From positions 1 through 64,000 of the forward strand of contig NZ_JAFMTR010000056.1 in NCBI RefSeq assembly GCF_018682675.1: DNA of 64,000 bases, written 5' to 3'. Under the pieces are notes generated by a model. The model was not told the origin of the DNA, made no database searches, and saw only the letters and a program-made list of their open reading frames with translations. The translations under genes and the position numbers were made by a program. Positions 57,291 through 64,000 of this stretch are shown in pieces (position 1 is the first letter of the stretch; each line of letters begins with the position of its first letter). Source of the DNA: Sphingopyxis soli (GTDB lineage Bacteria; Pseudomonadota; Alphaproteobacteria; Sphingomonadales; Sphingomonadaceae).

Positions 57291-57845
57291 ATGTCGGGGC
57301 AGAGCCACTATCAGCTTTTCGAGACGGCGGCGGGCGTTGCGGCGATCGCGTGGAATTCGAGGGGAATCAGCTGCCTGCGCCTGCCCGCGCCGGACCCAAA
57401 AGACAGCAATCGGGCGATGGCGCGGCAGCTACCCGGTGCCGTGCGCGCCGACCCGCCGCCGGAGGTGGGCGCTGTTATTGAGGGCACCGCGCGCTATTTT
57501 GGCGGCGACCGAGTCGACTTTTCCGATGTCGCCGTCGATCTAGGTCCGCAGGAGCCTTTCTTTACAAGGGTTTATGCCATCGTGCGCCAGCTCGGCTGGG
57601 GTGAGACGACAACCTATGGCGCAGTCGCGCGGATGCTGGACGTCGGTCCCGAATATGCGCGGAGCGTCGGGCAGGCGATGGCGCGCAATCCGGTGCCGCT
57701 GGTCGTTCCCTGCCATCGGGTCATGGCGGCGGGCGGAAAGATCGGGGGCTTTTCGGCTCCGGGCGGTGCGATGTCGAAGGCCCGGATGCTCGCGCTGGAA
57801 GGGGTGGCGCTGCCCGATTCGGCGCAGCAAGGTTTCGATTTCTGA
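57291..57845 (+). CDS. Methylated-DNA-[protein]-cysteine S-methyltransferase
   Basis: A 184-residue suicide repair protein that moves the methyl group from O6-methylguanine to its own Cys141, seen in the motif VVPCHRVMAAGGKIGGFS. The N-terminal domain is shortened and divergent; the C-terminal ATase domain (LGWGETTTYGAVARML) is intact. GGGAG precedes the ATG. A UBP zinc-finger gene follows at 13 bp. Confidence 0.93.
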   Translation: MSGQSHYQLFETAAGVAAIAWNSRGISCLRLPAPDPKDSNRAMARQLPGAVRADPPPEVGAVIEGTARYFGGDRVDFSDVAVDLGPQEPFFTRVYAIVRQLGWGETTTYGAVARMLDVGPEYARSVGQAMARNPVPLVVPCHRVMAAGGKIGGFSAPGGAMSKARMLALEGVALPDSAQQGFDF

Positions 57846-57858
57846 TGGGGAAAGCGGC

Positions 57859-58203
57859 ATGAGCAGCGACATCGATCCGTCGGCTCCGCCGTCGGGAACC
57901 GGCTGCGCCGAATGTCTCGAGGATGGCGGCTGGTGGTTCCACCTCCGCCGCTGCGCCACCTGCGGCCATATCGGTTGCTGCGATTCCTCGCCCTCGCAGC
58001 ACGCGTCCGCGCATTTCGACGCGACCGGCCACCCCTATATCCAGTCGTTCGAACCCGGCGAGGACTGGTTCTGGGATTACCGCCACGGCGTGCCGCTGGC
58101 AGGGCCGCAGCTTGCCCCGCCGACGAGTCATCCGGCCTCGCAGCCGGTGCCCGGTCCGCAAGGCGCGGTGCCGACCGACTGGATCGACCGGCTCCGGCAA
58201 TAG
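57859..58203 (+). CDS. UBP-type zinc finger protein
   Basis: A 114-residue protein made of one ZnF-UBP domain: Cys pairs in GTGCAECLEDGG, LRRCATCGHIGCC, then SQHASAHFDATGHP with zinc-binding histidines, followed by a proline-rich tail. The bacterial family is of unknown function; eukaryotic UBP fingers bind ubiquitin tails. GGGGAAAG lies before the ATG at 57859. The longer open frame that starts at 57574 runs over the methyltransferase gene and is discarded. Confidence 0.88.
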   Translation: MSSDIDPSAPPSGTGCAECLEDGGWWFHLRRCATCGHIGCCDSSPSQHASAHFDATGHPYIQSFEPGEDWFWDYRHGVPLAGPQLAPPTSHPASQPVPGPQGAVPTDWIDRLRQ

Positions 58204-58238
58204 GCGGCGCGACGCAGGGACGCCGCGCCGCCCGGGGA

Positions 58239-58937
58239 TCAGGCCGCGTCGACGAGGACGATTTCGCTGTCCTCGATCGCGGTGACGCGCAGCACCTCTA
58301 TGTCGCTGATCGCGGCGCCATCGCGGGCGTTGACGCGGACGTCGTCGATCTGCACCGCGCCCTTGGCGGGGACGAGATAGGCCTTGCGGTCCTTGCCCAA
58401 CGGATATTCCGCCGTCTCGCCCGCGCGGAGCGTCGCGCCGACGACGCGCGCGTCGGTGCGGATCGGCAGCGCGTCATTGTCGTTGTCATAGCCCGAGGCG
58501 AGCGTCACGAACTTGCCCGAGCGTTCGCCCTTGGGAAAGGGCTTGGCGCCCCATTGCGGCGGTTCGCCGTCGCGGGTCGGGATGATCCAGATCTGGAAGA
58601 TCTTCGTGGTCACATCCTCGAGATTATATTCCGAATGGCGGATGCCCGTTCCGGCGCTCATCACCTGGACGTCGCCCGCTTCGGTGCGGCCCTTGTTGCC
58701 GAGGCTGTCCTGGTGCGTGATCGCGCCCTCGCGGACATAGGTGATGATTTCCATGTCGCGGTGCGGATGCGGCGGGAAGCCGGTCTGCGGCGCGATGGTG
58801 TCGTCGTTCCAGACGCGCAGATTGCCCCAGTTCGTCCGCGCGGGATCGTGATAACCGGCGAAGGAAAAATGATGATGCGCGTCGAGCCAGCCGTGGTTGG
58901 CGGCGCCGAGGCTGTCGAAAGGCCGAAGTTCGATCAT
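58239..58937 (-). CDS. Pirin family protein
   Basis: A 232-residue bicupin. The metal site of the N-terminal cupin is seen as HHHFSFAGY with PPHPHRDMEII, then the Glu in GTGIRHSEYN. The family binds iron; some members act as quercetinase, others as regulators. It is divergent from a LysR gene, with about 110 bp between them, and so is likely controlled by it. Confidence 0.93.
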   Translation of the reverse strand: MIELRPFDSLGAANHGWLDAHHHFSFAGYHDPARTNWGNLRVWNDDTIAPQTGFPPHPHRDMEIITYVREGAITHQDSLGNKGRTEAGDVQVMSAGTGIRHSEYNLEDVTTKIFQIWIIPTRDGEPPQWGAKPFPKGERSGKFVTLASGYDNDNDALPIRTDARVVGATLRAGETAEYPLGKDRKAYLVPAKGAVQIDDVRVNARDGAAISDIEVLRVTAIEDSEIVLVDAA

Positions 58938-59050
58938 GTTGTGTCTCCGAGGGGCAGGCCGGAAAGGCCGCCGTTGGAGGTGATTTAGGGATTGCGATCC
59001 TTCGGTTTGAGTGGGATAAATTTCATCGAAACGTTCGAGGAAATCGAAAA

Positions 59051-59980
59051 GTGAGCAATCCCGGCACGCCGACGTTCGACCAGCTCCGCATCTTCCTCGC
59101 GATCGTCGACACCGGCAGTTTTGCGGCGGCGGGGCGGCGGCTGGGCCGTGCGGTTTCGGTGATCAGCTATGGCATCGCCAACCTCGAGGCGCAGCTCGGC
59201 CTGACCCTGTTCGAGCGCGAGGGGACACGAAAGCCGCAGCTCACGGTGGCCGGGCGCGCGCTGCTCGCCGAGGCACGCGCGATCTCGCTCGGGATCGACG
59301 GGCTGCGCGCCAAGGTGAAGGGGATGCTCGACGGGCTGGAGGCCGAGGTCGATCTGGCGGTCGACGTGATGCTGCCCGCCGAGCGGCTCGGCAAGGTGCT
59401 GCGCGCTTTCGCGGTCGAGTTTCCGACCGTCCAGCTCCGCCTGCACGTCGAGGCGCTGGGGGCGATCACCGCGATGATCCTCGACCGCCGCGCGATCGTC
59501 GGCATTTCGGGACCGCTCGCGGCGGGGGTCGACGGCGTCGAATGTATCGCGGCGGGTTCGATTCCGATGGTCCCGGTCGCCGCGCCCGACCATCCGCTCG
59601 GCCGGATGGAGCGTATCCCGCCCGGTGCGGGTCGCGATTACACGCAGCTTGTCCTGACCGACCGATCCCAGTTTACCGAAGGGCGCGACTATTCGGTGAT
59701 GAGCCCGAAGACGTGGCGGCTCGCCGATCTGGGCGCGAAACACGCGCTGCTGCGCGAGGGCGTCGGCTGGGGCAATATGCCGCTGCCGATGATCGAGGCC
59801 GATCTGGTTTCGGGCACGCTGATCCGGCTTGCGATGCCCGATCATCCGGGCGGCACCTATCGCTTCGCGGGGGTGTGGCGGCGCGATACGCCGCCGGGCC
59901 CCGCCGCGTCCTGGCTGCTCGAGCAATTCGTCGAGCTTGGCCGCCAGGATGCCGAACTTGCCGGGATGATCGACCTTTAA
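59051..59980 (+). CDS. LysR family transcriptional regulator
   Basis: A 309-residue LysR regulator. The N-terminal winged helix runs from TFDQLRIFLAIVDTGSFAAA to about residue 65 and is followed by a coiled linker and a substrate-binding domain that senses an unknown effector. The start is GTG with GAGGAA nine bases upstream. The divergent pirin gene is the likely target. The stop overlaps that of the convergent porin gene by 4 bp. Confidence 0.93.
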   Translation: MSNPGTPTFDQLRIFLAIVDTGSFAAAGRRLGRAVSVISYGIANLEAQLGLTLFEREGTRKPQLTVAGRALLAEARAISLGIDGLRAKVKGMLDGLEAEVDLAVDVMLPAERLGKVLRAFAVEFPTVQLRLHVEALGAITAMILDRRAIVGISGPLAAGVDGVECIAAGSIPMVPVAAPDHPLGRMERIPPGAGRDYTQLVLTDRSQFTEGRDYSVMSPKTWRLADLGAKHALLREGVGWGNMPLPMIEADLVSGTLIRLAMPDHPGGTYRFAGVWRRDTPPGPAASWLLEQFVELGRQDAELAGMIDL

Positions 59981-61335
59981 AGCTTGAGCATCGCTTCGGC
60001 CCCAACCATGCGGATCGTCCGCGCCGGGCCGGTGTCGCGGATGAAGGCGCCGGCGCGGAAAGCAGAGAGCGAAGCGGAGAGGGACAGGATTTCGCTCGCC
60101 TGCCAGGCAGCCGAAATCTCGATCTGATCGCCGATATGGCGCGCCCGGCTGCCGCCAGCAGAGCGGATCAGGCCGCCGGGAATGTCGTAAATGCCGTCGC
60201 CGCGGCTTTCGCGCCAGAACCGTGCCGCGACGAGTTCGAGGGTGACGCCCTTGCCCAGATCGAAATCGACGCTGGGATGGACGTTCACGATGTTGCGCGG
60301 CCCGATCGGCGAGAGTTCGCCGAAATATTTGCCCTTGGGAAAGAGTGCGTTGAAGGTGCCGAGCTTGCCGTCGGCGGGATCGCGGTCACCGCTCGCGATA
60401 TTGGCGCGCAGGCGAAGGCGCGGCCCCAGCGGTGCCTGCGGGAAGCTGAAAGCGGTTTCGGTCGCGAGCGACCAGGCGCGGATGCGGTCGCCGTCGAAAT
60501 GGCCGCGTTGAAGCATCGCCTCCCAGTTCCAGCCGAGGGCGCCGCGCTTGCCGAAGAAGCGCAGGCCGAAGGTGTCGCGCGTTTCGCGTCCGGTACGGTC
60601 GATGAAGCGCGCGCTGTCATTCGCATAGCCGAGCCAATAGGCGTCGATGCCGATGCCCTTTGCAGGTGTGAGCGTCGTATAGATGCCGTCGAGGCGGCGC
60701 GTCCCGGAGGTCTTGTCGTCGAAATCGCCGCCGCCGATCGCGACCGGGCGCAGGTGGAAGGCGTCGATCCGAATGGCTCCGTGTTCGCTGATGGCGCGGA
60801 CCCCGTCGAAGGCCTGCGGGATATTGGGGCCATAGCGGATGCCGACCAGCCGCTCCGACCCCAGCGCCATCAACGCGCGGCCGCCGCGCAACGTCAGGCC
60901 GCCGTCGGCACCCAGCTTCACACGAATATCGCCGAACCCCTGCAACAGATCGATCCCTGTCTCGTCGGCGGAGCCCTTGCCCGCGCCGACTCCGCGCGCA
61001 TACCCTGCGATCCCTTGCACGAAGATGCGCGCCGGTCCGGCGTGGAGGTCGGCGTGGGGCATGACGCGGAGCCAGAGATAGCCGTCGTCGGGGGCCGGCG
61101 GGTCGCCCCACAAATTATTCTCGAAGCCCTCGAATCGCGCCCGCGCTTCGGCCCCGAGGGTCAGATAGGCATCGCCCGTGTCGCCCTGCGGCACATATTT
61201 GGCCTGCCGCCAGCCTTCGCGCGGCGCATCCCGTAGTTGCGACCAATCCTCGTCATAGCGCAAATTGGTCTGCTCGACCGATTGGGCAAAGGCGGTCGCG
61301 GGTGCAAGCGCGGCGAGGAGCAGGAGAAGGCGCAT
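59977..61335 (-). CDS. Alginate-export family outer-membrane porin
   Basis: A 452-residue outer-membrane protein with a signal peptide (RLLLLLAALAPATAFAQ) and strand-rich sequence matching the alginate_exp domain (RYDEDWSQLRDAPREGW near the start, WNWEAMLQRGHFDGD in the middle, a final strand ending in EAMLKL). It may pass a sugar or organic acid across the outer membrane. I use the ATG at 61335, overlapping the MFS stop by one base; a TTG one codon earlier is less likely. It is the last gene of the leftward operon. Confidence 0.88.
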   Translation of the reverse strand: MRLLLLLAALAPATAFAQSVEQTNLRYDEDWSQLRDAPREGWRQAKYVPQGDTGDAYLTLGAEARARFEGFENNLWGDPPAPDDGYLWLRVMPHADLHAGPARIFVQGIAGYARGVGAGKGSADETGIDLLQGFGDIRVKLGADGGLTLRGGRALMALGSERLVGIRYGPNIPQAFDGVRAISEHGAIRIDAFHLRPVAIGGGDFDDKTSGTRRLDGIYTTLTPAKGIGIDAYWLGYANDSARFIDRTGRETRDTFGLRFFGKRGALGWNWEAMLQRGHFDGDRIRAWSLATETAFSFPQAPLGPRLRLRANIASGDRDPADGKLGTFNALFPKGKYFGELSPIGPRNIVNVHPSVDFDLGKGVTLELVAARFWRESRGDGIYDIPGGLIRSAGGSRARHIGDQIEISAAWQASEILSLSASLSAFRAGAFIRDTGPARTIRMVGAEAMLKL

Positions 61336-62915
61336 CAACGGGTGACGAAATGGCGCACCACGGGCGGACCATCGCCGGTCAGATAGGCGGCGAGGGCTTC
61401 CTGCTGCACGCGGTCGGCGTTGGTGACGCGGTCGTGCTGCCGCAGATGCTCGAGCCAGCTTTCGACGGTAAAGGTTTCGACCACCAGCCCGGGCGCCGCC
61501 GTATCCTCATAAACGCCCCAGTGGATCGCGCCGTCGCGGCGGCGGATGCGGCGCATCTCCTGCATCGCGGCAAAGAAGTCCCGCAGCTTTCCCGGATCGA
61601 CGCGATATTCGATCGTCACGAGCACCGGGCCGCTGTCATGTTCGACCGCGCCGTCGACAAGCGGCGCGGGCCAATGCGACGAGGGCGCAAGGTCGAGCGC
61701 GCTCGCGCGGCCGAGCGGGAAACGCGAGGCGAGGATCAGGCTCGCCGCGACCAGCAGCCCGGCGGCGACGAGCAGCGTCGAAGGCACCCCGATGCGCGAG
61801 GCGACCGATCCCCACAAGGTCGAACCCGCCGCCATCGATCCCTGGAATACGAGCAGGTAGATGGCGAGCGCGCGCGCCTTGACCCAGCCGGGCGAGGTCG
61901 CCTGCGCGCCGCCGTTGAGCGATGCCATCATCGCGATCCAAGCGAGCCCCGCGACGAACAGCGCCGCGGCGGCGGTGACGAACTGCGCCGTCTGTGACAG
62001 CCCCGCCATTGCAATGGCGAGCAGGATCGAAGCGGCCAGGGTAAGGGCATTGGCGCCGATCCGGCCGCGCAGCTTTGGCATCAGCATCGCGCCGCCGATC
62101 GCGCCGAGCCCCATGAAGGTGAGCAGGCCGCCATAGCCGAGAGGGCCGAGTTCGAGGTCGCGGCGCGCGATGACCGGCAGCAGCGCCCATAGCCCGCTGG
62201 CGAAGAGAAAAAAGCCGACCGAGCGGATCAGCACGACCTTGAGCTCGGGCGCGCGCAAGGCGTAGCGGAGCCCCGCGCGCATTGCGCCGACCATATGTTC
62301 CGCGGGCAGATGCCGGTCGGGAGCATCGCGCCGCCAGCGTGCCAGCACCGCCAATATGCCCAGGATCGAGAGCGCATTGGCGGCGAAGACCGCCCCGGGA
62401 CCGGATGCGGCAATGATGACGCCGCCGAGCGCAGGACCAATCGCGCGCGCGATGTTGACGCCGAGCGAGTTGAGCGCGACCGCCTGCTGCAGCGCAGGCC
62501 CCGGCACCAGTTCCGGCACGATTGCCTGGAAGGCGGGGGCGGATAAGGCCGCGCCGATCGCGATGGCGGCGGTGAAGGCAAGCAGAATCGATGCATCGGT
62601 CAGGCCGGCGAGCGTCAGCCCCGACAGGGTCGCCGCGCCGCCGAGGCCGAACAATTGGGCGGCGATCAGCAGCTTGCGCCGGTCGACGATGTCGGCGAGC
62701 GCCCCGGCGGGGAGCGCCAGGACGAACATCGGAAAGGTGGTCGCGGCCTGCACCAGTGCGACCATCAACGGGTCGGGCGAGAGCGAGGTCATCAGCCAGC
62801 CCGCGCCGACGTCGTGCATCCAGGTGCCGATGTTCGACACGACGGTTGCGATCCACAGCGCGCGAAACACCGGGCTTGCGAGCGGGCGCGGGAGAGGATC
62901 GACGATATCGGTCAT
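61335..62915 (-). CDS. MFS transporter with C-terminal monooxygenase-like domain
   Basis: A 526-residue protein. Twelve membrane helices of the ENTS/DHA3 type (IATVVSNIGTWMHDVGAGWL, ALADIVDRRKLLIAAQLFGL motif A) are followed by a soluble domain of ~90 residues (VLVTIEYRVDPGKLRDFFAA, FTVESWLEHLRQHDR) with an ABM/ferredoxin-like pattern. This fusion is known in the family. The substrate is unknown. The ATG at 62915 overlaps the DoxX stop (ATGA). A longer open frame to 63845 is shadow sequence. Confidence 0.9.
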   Translation of the reverse strand: MTDIVDPLPRPLASPVFRALWIATVVSNIGTWMHDVGAGWLMTSLSPDPLMVALVQAATTFPMFVLALPAGALADIVDRRKLLIAAQLFGLGGAATLSGLTLAGLTDASILLAFTAAIAIGAALSAPAFQAIVPELVPGPALQQAVALNSLGVNIARAIGPALGGVIIAASGPGAVFAANALSILGILAVLARWRRDAPDRHLPAEHMVGAMRAGLRYALRAPELKVVLIRSVGFFLFASGLWALLPVIARRDLELGPLGYGGLLTFMGLGAIGGAMLMPKLRGRIGANALTLAASILLAIAMAGLSQTAQFVTAAAALFVAGLAWIAMMASLNGGAQATSPGWVKARALAIYLLVFQGSMAAGSTLWGSVASRIGVPSTLLVAAGLLVAASLILASRFPLGRASALDLAPSSHWPAPLVDGAVEHDSGPVLVTIEYRVDPGKLRDFFAAMQEMRRIRRRDGAIHWGVYEDTAAPGLVVETFTVESWLEHLRQHDRVTNADRVQQEALAAYLTGDGPPVVRHFVTR

Positions 62916-63322
62916 GAATTTCTGGTCCGCAGGATCGCGGCCAGCATCAGCCCCCCGATCAGCCCGACATGCTCGAGGAAGGTATTGCGCTCGTGAAAAC
63001 GCGCGATCGGATCGGCGATCTGCCAAAAGGGATGCGCGATCAGCGTCGCGATCGCGGTGAACACGCCGAGCGCGCCCGCGCCGAGCCACGCCTGGCGGCC
63101 GAGGATAATCAGCAGCGATCCGCCGATCTGGATGAGGATCGTGGCGGCGACGGTGAGCATCGTCGGTTCGAGCCCGAAATGCCGGGCCTCGCCCAGTGCG
63201 CCGGACAGGTCGAGCAGCTTGGCGATACCGCTGGTCCAGTAGGGAAGGGTGAGGATCATCGCGGCGAGGATTGCGAAGCGGCTGTCGCCGAGCAGGCGGG
63301 CGATCGGCGCGGGCGCGCTCAT
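62912..63322 (-). CDS. DoxX family membrane protein
   Basis: A 136-residue protein with four membrane helices of the DoxX type (LPYWTSGIAKLLDLSGALGE; FLEHVGLIGGLMLAAILR). DoxX proteins occur with many redox systems, but a general activity is not established. It lies between the amidohydrolase gene and the MFS gene, with 3-bp and 4-bp spacing or overlap, so these genes form one operon. Confidence 0.9.
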   Translation of the reverse strand: MSAPAPIARLLGDSRFAILAAMILTLPYWTSGIAKLLDLSGALGEARHFGLEPTMLTVAATILIQIGGSLLIILGRQAWLGAGALGVFTAIATLIAHPFWQIADPIARFHERNTFLEHVGLIGGLMLAAILRTRNS

Positions 63323-63325
63323 CGC

Positions 63326-64000
63326 TCAGACCGCCCAGCAGCCGCAGCCGAACGCGCCCCAGAAGCTCTGGGCGTCGGCGGCGGGCACGCTGGCTCCCAG
63401 CGCGGCTGCATGGTCGTGGCCATGAACGTTGCACGCCTTGGCGCAGCCGCAGGCGGCCGCCATCTTCTGCGCCCTCTCCGGGCGGCGATGATAGCCGCCG
63501 AAGGTCGCGACCGGCGACCAGTCGGGCATCGGCTTCGGCGGCGCCGGGGCGATCGGGCCATAGTCGCCCTCGCCATGCACGACCTTGCCGCCAAGCAGGG
63601 TGAGCACCGACCGCAGATGAACTATTTCGCTTTCGGCGACATCGAAATAATCGTTCGAGAGCAAGGCGAGATCGGCGAGTTGTCCCTTCTTGATCTGACC
63701 CTTCTTGCCGACCTCGTTCGAGAACCATGTGTTCGCCTCGGTCCACAGGCGCAGCGCGGTTTCGCGGTCGAGGCGATTGCGCACCGGATAGAGCGTCGTG
63801 CCGCCAAGCGTCTTGCCGGTGACGAGCCATGACAGCGATACCCACGGATTATAGCTGGCGACGCGCGTCGCGTCGGTGCCGGCGCCGACGGGGATTCCGG
63901 CCTCCATCATCCGCTTGATCGGCGGAGTGGCCTCGGCGGCCTTGGCGCCATAGCGCTCGATGAAATATTCGCCCTGGAACATCATCCGGTGCTGCACCGC
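63326..64000 (-). CDS. Amidohydrolase family protein (C-terminal part, cut by the window edge)
   Basis: The visible 224 residues are the C-terminal part of a YtcJ-type metal-dependent amidohydrolase; the beginning lies beyond 64000. The metal-binding Asp region is seen in GIPVGAGTDATRVASYNPW, followed by RLDRETALRLWTEANTWFS and the closing strands LADLALLSNDYFDV. An unusual Cys/His-rich tail (CGCAKACNVHGHDH, FGCGCW) could bind metal. It is the first visible gene of the leftward operon that also encodes DoxX, MFS and porin. Confidence 0.85.
   Translation of the reverse strand, partial: AVQHRMMFQGEYFIERYGAKAAEATPPIKRMMEAGIPVGAGTDATRVASYNPWVSLSWLVTGKTLGGTTLYPVRNRLDRETALRLWTEANTWFSNEVGKKGQIKKGQLADLALLSNDYFDVAESEIVHLRSVLTLLGGKVVHGEGDYGPIAPAPPKPMPDWSPVATFGGYHRRPERAQKMAAACGCAKACNVHGHDHAAALGASVPAADAQSFWGAFGCGCWAV

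Overview
The window is about 64 kb of a GC-rich alphaproteobacterial chromosome. I place it in Sphingomonadales, most likely Sphingopyxis or a close relative. The evidence is a dnaG-rpoD block, a circularly permuted (two-piece) tmRNA gene, PEP-CTERM cargo with a Trp-containing PEP motif, an XrtV-like exosortase with its EpsI-type partner, and heavy use of GTG and TTG starts. The genus is inference; no rRNA is present.

Layout, 0-20.5 kb: housekeeping. A soluble chemoreceptor and a MoxR ATPase/GFA pair are followed by minus-strand GIY-YIG nuclease, dnaG, rpoD and DUF2059 genes. Then come YqeY, carA, an AT-rich DUF1508 gene wedged in front of carB, greA, a rhomboid protease, a NUDIX hydrolase, a lemA-TPM-TPM-TPM operon and mscL. 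This part is rich in short palindromic elements. Two ~80-bp palindromes in inverted orientation flank the GIY-YIG gene, a third related one (17.3 kb) lies upstream of the NUDIX gene, and a different palindrome family has inserted in frame into carA.

Layout, 20.5-31 kb: permuted ssrA; HxlR regulator divergent from a quinone reductase; MerR regulator divergent from a CDF-like metal transporter with a textbook 19-bp-spacer operator-promoter; a three-gene drug efflux operon (DHA2 MFS, HlyD adaptor, outer-membrane factor); a SleB-type cell wall hydrolase; and two PEP-CTERM cargo proteins.

Layout, 31-56.6 kb: one large exopolysaccharide plus exosortase locus. The export machinery (Wza-like, beta-barrel, Wzc-like, tyrosine autokinase) runs leftward from about 35.4 kb. 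A TPR lipoprotein, the initiating polyprenyl glycosylphosphotransferase, a WecG/TagA transferase and a serine-acetyltransferase-like enzyme run rightward. These are followed by seven glycosyltransferases in all, EpsI, a Tat-exported glycosidase-like protein, a Wzy/ligase-like polymerase, a Wzx flippase, exosortase, a small accessory protein, an EpsD-type prolyl isomerase and a third PEP-CTERM protein. The set contains every expected step: priming, assembly, flipping, polymerisation, export and sorting of surface proteins.

Layout, 56.6-64 kb: retropepsin-like protease, MGMT-type DNA repair protein, UBP zinc-finger protein, pirin divergent from a LysR regulator, then a leftward operon of amidohydrolase (cut by the window end), DoxX, MFS and alginate-export-type porin.

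The best candidates for something undescribed are the GIY-YIG nuclease gene bounded by inverted palindromes whose hairpin stems covary (9.25-9.76 kb), and the palindrome insertions into coding sequence. I saw no rRNA, tRNA, CRISPR array, prophage or classical IS transposase.
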